Of a stretch of DNA of 64,000 nucleotides, positions 8,196 to 17,168 are shown in pieces. The DNA lies in assembly GCA_017640605.1 (NCBI GenBank), contig JAEPQH010000005.1:62001-126000 (forward strand), given 5' to 3'. The notes beneath the pieces were generated by a model that was not told the origin of the DNA, did not search any database, and saw only the letters and a list, made by a program, of their open reading frames with translations. Every line of letters starts with the position of its first letter. The first letter of the stretch is position 1. The DNA comes from Balneolaceae bacterium (GTDB lineage: Bacteria > Bacteroidota > Rhodothermia > Balneolales > Balneolaceae). The position numbers and the translations under genes are program-made.

Positions 8196-8732
8196 TTACA
8201 GGCGATGGAATTTATCCAGCAGTGCATAAAAAGTAACTCCGGTTGCCACAGAAACGTTTAGGGAGTGTTTTTGCCCGAATTGTGGGATAGCAACGAAGGT
8301 GTCTATCAGCCGAAGTAGCTGGTTATCGATTCCTGAAACTTCATTACCCATTACGATACATATTTTTTGGTCAGGCTCGATGTTTAAATCCAACATCGAA
8401 ATACTGTCGTTGGTTTGTTCCAGTCCAATAATACGGTATCCCGATGTTTTTAAGTTTTCAATTTCGTTGAGTACATCCTCAACATATCGCCAGTTTACAA
8501 ATTCTTCGGCGCCAATGGCCGTTTTGGTGATTTCATCACGTGGAGGAGTAGGGGAATAGCCGGATAGTATTATTTCTGAAATACCAAATGCATCAGCAGA
8601 ACGAAACACCGATCCCACATTATGCATACTTCGAATATCATGAAGAATCACTTTTACTTTTTCCATCCCTTTGGGCGGTTTTTGTGCCAGGTTTTCTTCT
8701 AGAATCTCTTTGGTAGATAATTTTCTAAGCAT
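8196..8732 (-). CDS. SpoU/TrmH-family RNA 2'-O-methyltransferase
   Basis: A SPOUT-class RNA ribose methyltransferase of about 178 residues. The three SpoU motifs are present: HDIRSMHNVGSVFRSADA near the start, VMGNEVSGI in the middle, and IPQFGQKHSLNVSVATGV near the end, where the knot binds S-adenosylmethionine. I use the ATG at 8730-8732 (MLRKLSTKE); a TTG at 8754-8756 would add eight residues. It lacks the long N-terminal domain of the 23S rRNA enzyme RlmB, so a tRNA or small rRNA target is possible. It is divergent from the MFS gene across 70 bp. Confidence 0.9.
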   Translation of the reverse strand: MLRKLSTKEILEENLAQKPPKGMEKVKVILHDIRSMHNVGSVFRSADAFGISEIILSGYSPTPPRDEITKTAIGAEEFVNWRYVEDVLNEIENLKTSGYRIIGLEQTNDSISMLDLNIEPDQKICIVMGNEVSGIDNQLLRLIDTFVAIPQFGQKHSLNVSVATGVTFYALLDKFHRL

Positions 8733-8802
8733 ATTTTTTTGGCTGAATTTAGGCAATCATTCTATTCCAAATAACCCTATCATTGGGCTCATTTTTTTTA
8801 CT

Positions 8803-10035
8803 ATGAGCCGGAAAAAACCCAGAAAAGCAGCACTTACTTTTATTTTCATCACCGTTGTAATTGATACCATCGGTCTTGGAATTATTATTCCGGTGATCCC
8901 GGCTCTAATCATGGAATTAACCGGTGAAGGTTTAGGAAAAGCAGCTATTTACGGTGGTTGGCTGATGTTTGTTTATGCCGGAATGCAGTTTCTCTTAGCA
9001 CCGATTATTGGCGGACTGAGTGATCGTTTTGGTCGACGACCGGTATTATTACTGTCCCTTGCCGGATTTGGTATAGACTACATCATTACAGGATTTGCAC
9101 CCAACATTTATTGGCTTTTTGGAGCCAGAATTTTAGCTGGAATTTTCGGAGCCTCACATACCACAGCAACTGCTTACATCGCCGATATCAGCGAGCCGGA
9201 GAAAAGAGCACAAAACTTTGGCCTAATTGGTGCTGCTTTTGGGATGGGATTTATATTAGGTCCTGTAATTGGAGGATTATTGGGTGAATATGGCGCACGA
9301 GTGCCGTTTTTTGCCTCAGCTGGTTTAGCATTTTTGAATTGTGCCTATGGATACTTCATCCTGCCTGAGTCCTTATCAGAAGAAAATCGTCGGCCATTTG
9401 AATGGAGGCGTGCTAATCCGTTGGGTTCACTACTTCAAATCAAGAAGTTTCCCGCAATATCCGGATTAGTAGTCATTTATTTTGTTTTATACTTATCGCA
9501 TCATGCTACACAAAGCACCTGGACGTACTTCACTATGCTCCGGTTTGATTGGAATGAGGCTATGGTTGGCTTTTCGTTGGGAATAGTTGGAGTGTGTGTT
9601 GCCGTAGTTCAAGGTGGATTAACCCGGGTGTTTATTCCAAAATGGGGTGAGCAAAAATCGGTTTATATTGGTTTGATTTTCTACATCTTCGGGTTTCTTG
9701 GTTTTGCTTTTGTCCCAAGCGGTTGGATGCTTTTGGTAATGATTGCGCCATTTGCACTTGGTGGTTTTGCCGGACCTGCATTACAAGGCATCATTTCAAA
9801 TGGAGTTCAGAATAATCAACAGGGAGAATTGCAAGGGGCCTTAACCAGTTTGATTAGCTTGTCCGCGATAATTGGTCCGCCAATGATGACAGGCCTATTT
9901 GGTTACTTTACCTCACAAAGTGCGCCGTTCATATTGCCGGGCGCTGCATTTATTGCAGGTTCTATTCTATGTGTGATTTCATTAGCCGGAGCTTATTGGG
10001 TGATGAGGAAATGGAAATTGCAAACTGCGAACTAG
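8803..10035 (+). CDS. MFS exporter of the TetA-like (DHA1) type
   Basis: A 410-residue major facilitator with about 12 membrane segments. The start at ATG 8803 gives MSRKKPRKAAL followed by TM1 (TVVIDTIGLGIIIPVIPALI), the usual TetA/DHA1 opening. The loop 2-3 motif A (GGLSDRFGRRPVL) and the TM5 region FILGPVIGGLLGEYG are clear. These proteins expel drugs by proton antiport. Substrate cannot be inferred, and similarity to tetracycline pumps is family-level only. No TetR-type repressor is adjacent. A strong terminator follows at 10097-10130. Confidence 0.9.
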   Translation: MSRKKPRKAALTFIFITVVIDTIGLGIIIPVIPALIMELTGEGLGKAAIYGGWLMFVYAGMQFLLAPIIGGLSDRFGRRPVLLLSLAGFGIDYIITGFAPNIYWLFGARILAGIFGASHTTATAYIADISEPEKRAQNFGLIGAAFGMGFILGPVIGGLLGEYGARVPFFASAGLAFLNCAYGYFILPESLSEENRRPFEWRRANPLGSLLQIKKFPAISGLVVIYFVLYLSHHATQSTWTYFTMLRFDWNEAMVGFSLGIVGVCVAVVQGGLTRVFIPKWGEQKSVYIGLIFYIFGFLGFAFVPSGWMLLVMIAPFALGGFAGPALQGIISNGVQNNQQGELQGALTSLISLSAIIGPPMMTGLFGYFTSQSAPFILPGAAFIAGSILCVISLAGAYWVMRKWKLQTAN

Positions 10036-10096
10036 GGTTATTCTGCCAGAAAGATTAGAAAAACAGTTGGAAAGGCTGTATTTTCCGCTCTCAATT

Positions 10097-10130
10097 AAAG
10101 AAGCATTCCGACCTCGGCATGCTTCTTTTT
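10097..10130 (+). terminator. Rho-independent terminator after the MFS gene
   Basis: A 10-bp perfect stem AAAGAAGCAT/ATGCTTCTTT (10097-10106 and 10119-10128) encloses a 12-nt loop and is followed by a T-rich tract. It lies 60 bp after the MFS stop and 32 bp before greA, so it separates the exporter from the greA operon. Confidence 0.8.
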
Positions 10131-10161
10131 ATTTATATCAGCAACCGAACAGAAAAAGAGT

Positions 10162-10635
10162 ATGAGTAAAGTTCAATATTTGTCGCAAGAAGGTTACGAT
10201 AAGCTTGATGCAGAGCTAAAGGACTTGAAAACCAGGGGACGTCGTGAAGTGGCCGCAGACATTGCCGAAGCACGTGCAAAAGGAGATTTGAGTGAGAATG
10301 CCGAATATGATGCCGCGAAAGAAGCGCAAGGCCACATGGAAGATCGAATCACCAAATTGGAAGACATTCTTGCAAATGCTCGAATTATTGATGCGAAAGA
10401 TCTGGATTTATCAAAAGTTCGTGTATTAACTAAGGTTACCATCTTAAACAAAAAGATGAATAAAGAGATGCAGTATACCTTAGTATCAGCGAACGAAGCA
10501 GATTTTAAGAAAGGAAAAATTAGTGTGGATTCACCCATAGGAAAAGCACTGCTGGGCCGTGAAGTGGGTGAAACTGTGGAAGTCAAAGTACCTGCTGGTA
10601 TTTTACAACTTGAGATTAAGAAGATCGAAATATAA
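10162..10635 (+). CDS. greA: Transcription elongation factor GreA
   Basis: A 157-residue GreA. The N-terminal coiled coil carries the acidic tip in GDLSENAEYDAAKEAQ, with the catalytic Asp and Glu that stimulate transcript cleavage by backtracked RNA polymerase. The C-terminal FKBP-like domain ends in LQLEIKKIEI. Length is standard. It begins right after the terminator of the MFS gene and is followed by the Nudix gene with a 6-bp gap, so it is probably the first gene of a long plus-strand run. Confidence 0.97.
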   Translation: MSKVQYLSQEGYDKLDAELKDLKTRGRREVAADIAEARAKGDLSENAEYDAAKEAQGHMEDRITKLEDILANARIIDAKDLDLSKVRVLTKVTILNKKMNKEMQYTLVSANEADFKKGKISVDSPIGKALLGREVGETVEVKVPAGILQLEIKKIEI

Positions 10636-10641
10636 GCCACG

Positions 10642-11091
10642 ATGAAAAAGCTCATCGATGTGTATGTGTACAAAATGAACTCCGGAATTCCGGAGTTTTT
10701 GCTATTACTACGTTCAAAAAAGAAAATTTACGCCAATCAGTGGCGCATGGTGGGCGGGAAAGTGGAAGCAAACGAAGCATCTTGGCAAGCTGCGCTTAGA
10801 GAACTAAAAGAAGAGTTAGATGTTTTTCCAGAAATCTTTTGGACAATTCCATCAGTAAATAGCTTTTATGAAGCATCTTCGGATCAAATTCATCACATAC
10901 CGGCCTTTGCTGCCGAGCTGCCACCATCTGCATCCATTATTCTAGACGACGAGCACACCGAATACCGTTGGGTAAAGGCTGATGAAATTGATGCTATGAT
11001 CGCATGGCCGGAACAAAAACGCCTGATACGACTAACAGATCAGTTGTTACGAAATCAACAAATACTACCCGAGTGGCACATCGAGCTTTAA
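10642..11091 (+). CDS. Nudix hydrolase
   Basis: A 149-residue Nudix protein. The Nudix box (residues ~34-56) reads GGKVEANEASWQAALRELKEEL, retaining the REL-x-EE metal-binding core, although the first Glu of the classical box is replaced within the NEAS segment. Family members hydrolyse nucleoside diphosphates linked to other groups. The overall shape resembles dihydroneopterin triphosphate or dATP pyrophosphatases, but the substrate is not determined. Its 3' end overlaps the likely start of the outer-membrane protein gene by 19 bp. Confidence 0.85.
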   Translation: MKKLIDVYVYKMNSGIPEFLLLLRSKKKIYANQWRMVGGKVEANEASWQAALRELKEELDVFPEIFWTIPSVNSFYEASSDQIHHIPAFAAELPPSASIILDDEHTEYRWVKADEIDAMIAWPEQKRLIRLTDQLLRNQQILPEWHIEL

Positions 11092-12371
11092 TTGCAATCA
11101 TATTTTTTGTTGGCTTTGGGTCATTTTCAACCAATATAGAAGCTCAACCCTACGAGTTTGCCATTTACCCTGACGCTTGGTTCAACTCAACCGATGGCGT
11201 TCGGTTAGGGGCTCGTTTTTTAGGCGAAATGCAGGGCACATTTAAAGATGGTCCGCACAGAGTGGATGCCGGAATTTGGTTAGCAACCAAACTTCCGGAA
11301 AAACCTGTTAGTTATTATTTATCATACACAAATCCTATCCCTGCCATTAGCAGTTATATGAACGAAGGGAGTGTTCAACTGATTTCATCTGTTCGCACCG
11401 GGTATTCGGTTCATAAACTTCAAATAAATAAGCGCTGGCAGCGAGGTTTTCAGGAGTTGGATTATATTGAGGCTTCGATGTTTACCTCACGACAAGGCCA
11501 TTTTGACGCCGAATATCAACCGTATCGATACTTGTGGCAACAAGGTTGGAGAACGATGATTGGAGCCAATATTAGGATTAGTGAAAAGTTTGATAGAAGT
11601 CAGTTTTTTGGGGATATCACCGTTCAAAGAAATGTTGATAATAATACCATAAATTATTCTACTGCAACGATTACACTAAATTATGTAATTAATTATTCAG
11701 GTGATTATAAAATCAGGCTCAGGAATTTTCTTGGGTTTACTTCTGATTTAGCAACTCCTGAATTTAAGTTTCTTTCCACAAATGGAGCTCCGGTAGAATG
11801 GCAATGGAATGCATTTTCAAGAGCCTCAGGAACGGTTCCTACTACCTGGCTGAATGATGGCTTTATTCACATTGAGGGAGGGGCTAATTTAAGAGGATAT
11901 CAAGCTTACATGTCAGAGTTGTTAGCAACTATTGAAAATTCTCCTGGTGGGCAGTTTGAGTTTCCCTTGCATCATCAAAGTATCGCATTAAATGCAGAAA
12001 TTGATTTTCCGAATCCTCTTCATAATAAATTAACAAACATCAAATATCTTGGTGACCTGATTGAGTTCAGAACGTATACATTTATTGATGTTAGTAGAGG
12101 TAAAGGCACCACTGTGCTTAGCGATCCAAATGTCGAAGTATTTCCGGCCGTAGTTCCACCAAAAGTTGAGAGTGTTTTTGAGTCGGAACAGTGGTTAGCG
12201 GATGCAGGACTCGGCTTTCAGTTTTCGATCAACATTCCTGATTATTTAGGTAAAGATCGAGGTATTTTTGTCCGATACGATCTACCATTATGGCTTTCAT
12301 CAACAATGAATAACGAAAGCAATTTTAAATTTAGAAACGTAATTGGCTTCGGTGCCATTTTCAATTTTTAG
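11073..12371 (+). CDS. Outer-membrane beta-barrel protein, function unknown
   Basis: The most plausible start is the GTG at 11073-11075. It gives a clean signal peptide (MAHRALIAIIFFVGFGSFS, cleaved near NIEAQ) and a ~432-residue protein; the only upstream ATG lies deep inside the Nudix gene. After cleavage the protein is rich in alternating aromatic/polar strands and ends in Phe (FGAIFNF), as outer-membrane barrels do. The start (YPDAWFNSTDGVRLGARF) resembles the barrel-like region that follows M1-type peptidase domains in this phylum. That is a family impression only, and no peptidase motif is present here. Residues such as GANLRGYQAY recall BamA-like surface antigens. Confidence 0.7.
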   Translation: MAHRALIAIIFFVGFGSFSTNIEAQPYEFAIYPDAWFNSTDGVRLGARFLGEMQGTFKDGPHRVDAGIWLATKLPEKPVSYYLSYTNPIPAISSYMNEGSVQLISSVRTGYSVHKLQINKRWQRGFQELDYIEASMFTSRQGHFDAEYQPYRYLWQQGWRTMIGANIRISEKFDRSQFFGDITVQRNVDNNTINYSTATITLNYVINYSGDYKIRLRNFLGFTSDLATPEFKFLSTNGAPVEWQWNAFSRASGTVPTTWLNDGFIHIEGGANLRGYQAYMSELLATIENSPGGQFEFPLHHQSIALNAEIDFPNPLHNKLTNIKYLGDLIEFRTYTFIDVSRGKGTTVLSDPNVEVFPAVVPPKVESVFESEQWLADAGLGFQFSINIPDYLGKDRGIFVRYDLPLWLSSTMNNESNFKFRNVIGFGAIFNF

Positions 12372-12373
12372 TC

Positions 12374-13588
12374 ATGAAGATTTTTGTCATAAACTGCGGT
12401 AGTTCATCTATTAAGTATCAATTAATAGACACAGAGAACAGAGAGACTCTTTGTAAAGGATTAGTAGAACGGATAGGAGCAGTAACCTCCATTATAAAGC
12501 AAGAGTTTAAGGGTGAGAAACCCATCAAAAAATCAATCGCTCTTGAAAACCATGCAGCAGCCCTAAAAACTATCATGGAACTTCTAATTGCTGCAGATAA
12601 CGATTATTTGCATTCACTGGATGAAATTGAAGCGGTTGGCCACCGAGTGGTGCATGGTGGGGAAACATTCAAAGACTCGGTACTTATTGATGAAGACGTA
12701 GAAGAGGCAATACAAGCTGCATTCGATATCGCTCCGCTTCACAATCCTCCAAACTTACAGGGCATCAGAGCAGCGAAAAAACATTTGCCGAATGTACCTC
12801 ACGTAGCGGTATTTGATACGGCTTTTCATCATTCCATCCCTCAGCATGCGTTTTTGTACGGCATCCCAAACCGTTTATACCGCAGGTATAAAATCCGACG
12901 ATACGGTTTTCACGGGACAAGTCATTATTATGTAAGCCGGCAGTATTACAAACTCGCTGAGAAGAAAAAAGATGGCACTAAAATAATTACCTGTCATTTA
13001 GGTAATGGTGGATCTATTACAGCCATCAAAGACGGACTTTCCATCGATACCAGTATGGGATTTACCCCATTAGAAGGTTTGGTGATGGGAACGCGAAGTG
13101 GTGATATCGATCCATCGATCATGTTTTATTTAATTGAAAAAGAAGAGCTTTCGCTGGCTAATGTTCATGCTCTCCTTAATAAGCATTCCGGTTTGCTTGG
13201 CCTAAGTGGATATGCGGGCGATATGCGAGATCTACTTGAAGAAGCCGAAAATGGCGATCGACGTTGCCAGGAAGCTATCGACGTTTTTTGCTACCGAGCT
13301 AAAAAATATATCGGCGCCTATATTGCGGCAATGAATGGGGTGGATGCAATTATTTTTACCGGTGGTATTGGAGAGAATTCAGCAAAAATTCGCGAGTTAA
13401 TCCTCAAAGACATGCAATATGCAGGTGTTAAGCTAGATGCAGATCGAAATGCTGATCGAGGTAATACTGTAATTTCAACGGATGATTCTCAGGTAGAAGT
13501 GATGGTAATTCCTACCAATGAGGAATTAGTAATTGCCATAGATTCTGCTAAAATTGCGCTGGCATCGAAACAAACACCCTGGGCATGA
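12374..13588 (+). CDS. ackA: Acetate kinase
   Basis: A 404-residue acetate kinase that interconverts acetyl phosphate plus ADP and acetate plus ATP. Landmarks are the N-terminal NCGSSSIKYQL phosphate loop, GHRVVHGGETF, HLGNGGSITAI, the long DTSMGFTPLEGLVMGTRSGD stretch, and FTGGIGENS. Catalytic residues appear intact. It starts 2 bp after the outer-membrane gene stop and overlaps the next gene by 4 bp. The partner pta lies 2.5 kb downstream, with two unrelated genes between them. Confidence 0.97.
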   Translation: MKIFVINCGSSSIKYQLIDTENRETLCKGLVERIGAVTSIIKQEFKGEKPIKKSIALENHAAALKTIMELLIAADNDYLHSLDEIEAVGHRVVHGGETFKDSVLIDEDVEEAIQAAFDIAPLHNPPNLQGIRAAKKHLPNVPHVAVFDTAFHHSIPQHAFLYGIPNRLYRRYKIRRYGFHGTSHYYVSRQYYKLAEKKKDGTKIITCHLGNGGSITAIKDGLSIDTSMGFTPLEGLVMGTRSGDIDPSIMFYLIEKEELSLANVHALLNKHSGLLGLSGYAGDMRDLLEEAENGDRRCQEAIDVFCYRAKKYIGAYIAAMNGVDAIIFTGGIGENSAKIRELILKDMQYAGVKLDADRNADRGNTVISTDDSQVEVMVIPTNEELVIAIDSAKIALASKQTPWA

Positions 13589-15285
13589 TCCGACTTCGGA
13601 ACATTTTGATTCTATTTTTATTGATTGGTTCTGCTTGCTCCAGTTCAAAATGGGTAGTTGAGAATCAATATGAGATTGATCGTAATGATTTTGAATTACT
13701 TTCTTCCGATCAGTTTTTAACCCGAGTTGGCTCAGTTTCACCTCAGAATCCGGTGATTCAATTCGAAATAAAATCAGCCAATACCTTCGAGTATACGCAA
13801 AGAGTACGAACAGATCGATACATACAACGCTATCGGCCTAGTTTTAAATCGGTATTACTTGGATTAGGCGGTGCTTCGCTTGCTACTTCTGCCGCTTTGC
13901 TTATCGATCAACCAAAATCGACTCAACAAGCACTTTTTGGTACAGCTGCATTGGTATCATTAGCATCTTTCCTCAATATGAATCCTACCGGAAATCCAAC
14001 TCCAACAGGCGAAGTTCGATTACTTCGGAGAACAGGTTCTGTTACAGAAACGGATACCGTGAGTGCATCCCCTGATCTATCCACCGATATATCCTATACA
14101 ATGTACCACGATGGAGAAATCGTAGCTTTTGGCGATGATCTCGAATATAGAAACAGTCGGTTTACCATAAATTTGCTGGAAAGTTTTAATCCGGAAGAAT
14201 CCGAGTATCAGGATGATGATGTAATTACGGTTGAAATCTATTTTAACGAGGATATTTACGTAAACACCGTTCCCATTTCATCGTTTTTAGAGCAGTTTGT
14301 TGTTATTGATACCGAAGTTACTGCTTTACGTGATGAGCCTGTATTGGAATCGAGAACCATATTAACGGATCTGGCGCAGGGAAGTCAGCTAAGATTCGTG
14401 GAAGAAGACAATTTATGGTACAAAGTATTGTTTGGTATCTCTGAAACCTATGTTTCTAAGTCAGATGCTTACTTAATTTGGCGTCCAACAGAATTCGCAT
14501 CACAACTTTCAATTGTTACGGTACCCAATATTCCATTTGGAAATATCGATGTTGAATCGGATATCCCCACACATGTCGATCAAAATGAACGAAGCTACGG
14601 CTTTGTACTTGCCAACAGAGAATATCAAGGTGAATTATCTGAACGAAATTATGCCGAGCGTGATGCTCAGTTAATGTCGGCTTACCTAGAGAATGCATTT
14701 TCTTTTCGTAGCGGAAACATCAGAACCGTTACCAATGTCGAGAATCAACAGCAACTTGTATTGGCTTACAATCGATTAGCCAACGACATGCGTGGTGATC
14801 AAAAACATCTGGTAGTTTATGTTTCTGGATATGTAACATCAGGAGAAAGTAGCGAAATGCTGCTTTATGGCACTGGCGGCAGCACCTCGAGCATGATCAA
14901 TCTTAATTCCTTTTTTAGCGGGATTTCTCGATTACTTGTTGAAGAACTAATCATTTTGCTCGATATCGATAACATTGATGATCAGGACCAGATTCTTATC
15001 GAACCGCTTGCTAATCAAATACTAGAGAATAATCCCAACAGTGCAATTATCGTTAGTTCGTCCGAAACTCAACGATCAAGAAATTACTCACGTAGCGGGG
15101 GGGAACAAAAACGACACAGTATCTTTAGTTACTTTATTGCAGATGCTATAAAGCAAGGTGCAACTACGGTTTCTGAAATAGTAAATCATTTACAACGAAA
15201 TGTTGATTACACCAGCCGAAGGTTACACAATCAACCGCAACATATACTGTTTTTTGGTGAATCCGGAATCAGTTTGATTGAATAA
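13585..15285 (+). CDS. Lipoprotein with SH3-like and catalytically dead caspase-like (C14) domains
   Basis: A 566-residue protein. The N-terminus is a lipoprotein signal (LIGSAC, lipid Cys18). Residues ~90-130 include a hydrophobic stretch. Residues ~237-300 resemble a bacterial SH3 domain (ALRDEPV, NLWYKVLFG, ETYVSKSDA). Residues ~335-560 follow the caspase/metacaspase fold: RSYGFVLANREYQ, NYAERDAQLMSAYL, LVVYVSGYV and LIILLDIDN. The catalytic His of the usual YYSGHG is Tyr416, and the Cys of the usual LDAC is Asp462, so proteolysis is not expected. I infer a non-enzymatic binding role in the periplasm or outer membrane. It is coupled to ackA (4-bp overlap) and to the EamA gene (1-bp overlap). 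Confidence 0.75.
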   Translation: MIRLRNILILFLLIGSACSSSKWVVENQYEIDRNDFELLSSDQFLTRVGSVSPQNPVIQFEIKSANTFEYTQRVRTDRYIQRYRPSFKSVLLGLGGASLATSAALLIDQPKSTQQALFGTAALVSLASFLNMNPTGNPTPTGEVRLLRRTGSVTETDTVSASPDLSTDISYTMYHDGEIVAFGDDLEYRNSRFTINLLESFNPEESEYQDDDVITVEIYFNEDIYVNTVPISSFLEQFVVIDTEVTALRDEPVLESRTILTDLAQGSQLRFVEEDNLWYKVLFGISETYVSKSDAYLIWRPTEFASQLSIVTVPNIPFGNIDVESDIPTHVDQNERSYGFVLANREYQGELSERNYAERDAQLMSAYLENAFSFRSGNIRTVTNVENQQQLVLAYNRLANDMRGDQKHLVVYVSGYVTSGESSEMLLYGTGGSTSSMINLNSFFSGISRLLVEELIILLDIDNIDDQDQILIEPLANQILENNPNSAIIVSSSETQRSRNYSRSGGEQKRHSIFSYFIADAIKQGATTVSEIVNHLQRNVDYTSRRLHNQPQHILFFGESGISLIE

Positions 15286-16136
15286 TGACTGGTTTCTTTT
15301 ACATCATTGCAAGTGTAATTTGCTCTATTGCAATCGCTCATTTACTGAAACTTGCTCGAAATAAAGAGCTGTCTATTGTACCTATACTTACAGTAAACTA
15401 TGCCGTAGCCAGCTTAATCAGTGGGTTTCAAATAGAGCATTTAGATGTAATTACTGATGCCGCTCCTGCAACATTGGTTTTTGCTCTTTTCACGGGCGCA
15501 CTGTTTATCATAAATTTTTTCCTGTACAGCTTTTCATTGCACAAAAATGGGGTTGGGGTAAGTGTAGCAGCTATGCGTTTATCGTTGGTATTACCTGTTT
15601 TAGTGAGCTTATTTTGGTATAAAGAGTTTTTAAACTCAGTGAATTATTTGGGGATTTTTATCGTGTTTGTGGCACTGGTTCTGTTGTTGCCGAAATCACA
15701 AAAATCGAATACCAATAGAGTGTTTTCGTATTCTTTATTACTTCTCTTTTTCTTGAATGGACTCGTAGATGTGCTTTTAAAAATTTACGATCGCGAGTTT
15801 ACTTCGGCCTTACCAAAAGAGGCTTTTTTAGCTTTGATATTTAGTAGCGCCTTTATTTTGGGACTTTCATACATGGCGTTAAAAGGGAGAGTTAAGTTTT
15901 CGAGAAAACATTTATTTTATGGTGTTCTTGTTGGAATTGTGAACCTCTATTCGTCCTATTTTATCTTACTCGCCCTCGAAATGCTGGAAGGGGCTTTGGT
16001 ATTTTCATTAACAAATATTCTGAATGTATTGTTAGGCACTCTTCTGGGTATTTTTTATTGGAAAGACCTACTTTCTCGTACCCAAATTTTTGGGTTAATC
16101 GCAGCTATAATCGCAATCATTTTACTCATCATCTAG
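15285..16136 (+). CDS. EamA/DMT-superfamily permease
   Basis: A 283-residue protein with about ten hydrophobic helices and two similar halves, the layout of EamA (drug/metabolite transporter) proteins. The loop WYKEFLNSVNYLGIFIVFVALVLL and the second-half WKDLLSRTQIFGLIAAIIAIILL are the paired helix-9/10 signatures of the family. Substrate is unknown; related proteins move amino acids, nucleosides or sugars. It overlaps the pseudo-caspase gene by 1 bp and ends 1 bp before pta, so it lies inside the acetate operon. Confidence 0.85.
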   Translation: MTGFFYIIASVICSIAIAHLLKLARNKELSIVPILTVNYAVASLISGFQIEHLDVITDAAPATLVFALFTGALFIINFFLYSFSLHKNGVGVSVAAMRLSLVLPVLVSLFWYKEFLNSVNYLGIFIVFVALVLLLPKSQKSNTNRVFSYSLLLLFFLNGLVDVLLKIYDREFTSALPKEAFLALIFSSAFILGLSYMALKGRVKFSRKHLFYGVLVGIVNLYSSYFILLALEMLEGALVFSLTNILNVLLGTLLGIFYWKDLLSRTQIFGLIAAIIAIILLII

Positions 16137-16137
16137 T

Positions 16138-17082
16138 ATGAACATCATAGAGAGCATTCGAAAAAGAGCATCTGAAAAAAAAGCTATCATTGTATTCCCC
16201 AGATCCAGCGATCCAAGGGTGGTTCAAGCAGCAGAATTTCTAGCTGATCATCAACTTTGCACTCCTGTACTTCTAAGTAATAACAATGAGGTGAATACAA
16301 AGCTCGATATACTGAATATCGACACGCACCCAAAATTGAGTGTTTACGCGCAATCTTTTTTTGAAAAAAGGAAGCACAAAGGAATTACGCTCGCCCAAGC
16401 CACTGAACAAGTAAAAGATCCTCTCTTTTTTGCGGCGTCCATGCTTGCAGCAGGTGATGCAGATGGAGCTGTGGCCGGATCAATATCAACAACCGGCGAT
16501 GTACTCAGGGCAGCTATACAAACAATTGGGCTAAAACAAGGCTCAAATGTAGTATCATCTACCTTTTTGATGAGTTTCGAAGATGGCAGAGTATTTACTT
16601 ATGGAGATTGTGCTGTTGTGCCTTATCCTACTCAAGAACAATTGGCAACTATTGCAACCGATTCCGCCGAGACTCACCGAGCATTAACAGGAGATCCAGC
16701 AAAAGTTGCTATGTTATCATTTTCATCAAAAGGAAGTGCAAATCATGAACGAGTAGACTTGGTTAGAGAAGCACTCGAAATTGCCAAAACCAACGCGCCA
16801 ACTCTAGATATTGATGGCGAACTTCAGTTCGATGCAGCATTAATTGAGCGTATTGGTCAGCAAAAGGCCTCAGGCTCCCCCGTAGCAGGAAAAGCAAATG
16901 TGTTCATTTTCCCTAATTTGGATGCTGGAAATATCGGGTATAAAATTACCGAACGTCTAGCAGGAGCCACCGCAACCGGACCGGTAATTCAAGGTTTAGC
17001 AAAACCAATGATGGATTTATCGCGAGGATGCTCTTGGGAAGACATCGTGAATACCGCATGTGTGGCTGCTTTATTGTCTTGA
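16138..17082 (+). CDS. pta: Phosphate acetyltransferase
   Basis: A 314-residue short-form phosphotransacetylase that converts acetyl-CoA and phosphate to acetyl phosphate and CoA. The PTA_PTB fold is recognisable from IIVFPRSSDPRVVQAAEFL at the start, DGAVAGSISTTGDVLRAA, VFTYGDCAVVPYP, and the late GSPVAGKANVFIFPNLDAGNI block that binds CoA and phosphate. It lacks the N-terminal regulatory domains of enterobacterial Pta. With ackA upstream it completes the acetyl-CoA/acetate branch. Confidence 0.95.
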   Translation: MNIIESIRKRASEKKAIIVFPRSSDPRVVQAAEFLADHQLCTPVLLSNNNEVNTKLDILNIDTHPKLSVYAQSFFEKRKHKGITLAQATEQVKDPLFFAASMLAAGDADGAVAGSISTTGDVLRAAIQTIGLKQGSNVVSSTFLMSFEDGRVFTYGDCAVVPYPTQEQLATIATDSAETHRALTGDPAKVAMLSFSSKGSANHERVDLVREALEIAKTNAPTLDIDGELQFDAALIERIGQQKASGSPVAGKANVFIFPNLDAGNIGYKITERLAGATATGPVIQGLAKPMMDLSRGCSWEDIVNTACVAALLS

Positions 17083-17168
17083 TATAGATGGAATATCACA
17101 TTTCGCATCCTTTAAAAACGAACTCTGAATCTAAAGAAATTAACCTACCTGAAAATCGAGCGTTAGTT

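Noticed and set aside
8671-8802. MFS exporter starting at ATG 8671
   Set aside because: The extra 44 residues are antisense to the RNA methyltransferase gene and do not match the family; ATG 8803 does.
10194-10673. 159-codon open frame antisense to greA
   Set aside because: It lies wholly over greA and a Nudix start, has Ser/Ala-rich composition typical of reverse-strand shadows, and matches no family.
11004-11072. Outer-membrane protein start at ATG 11004
   Set aside because: It would lie 88 bp inside the Nudix gene and put 23 polar residues before a clean signal peptide; GTG 11073 is better.
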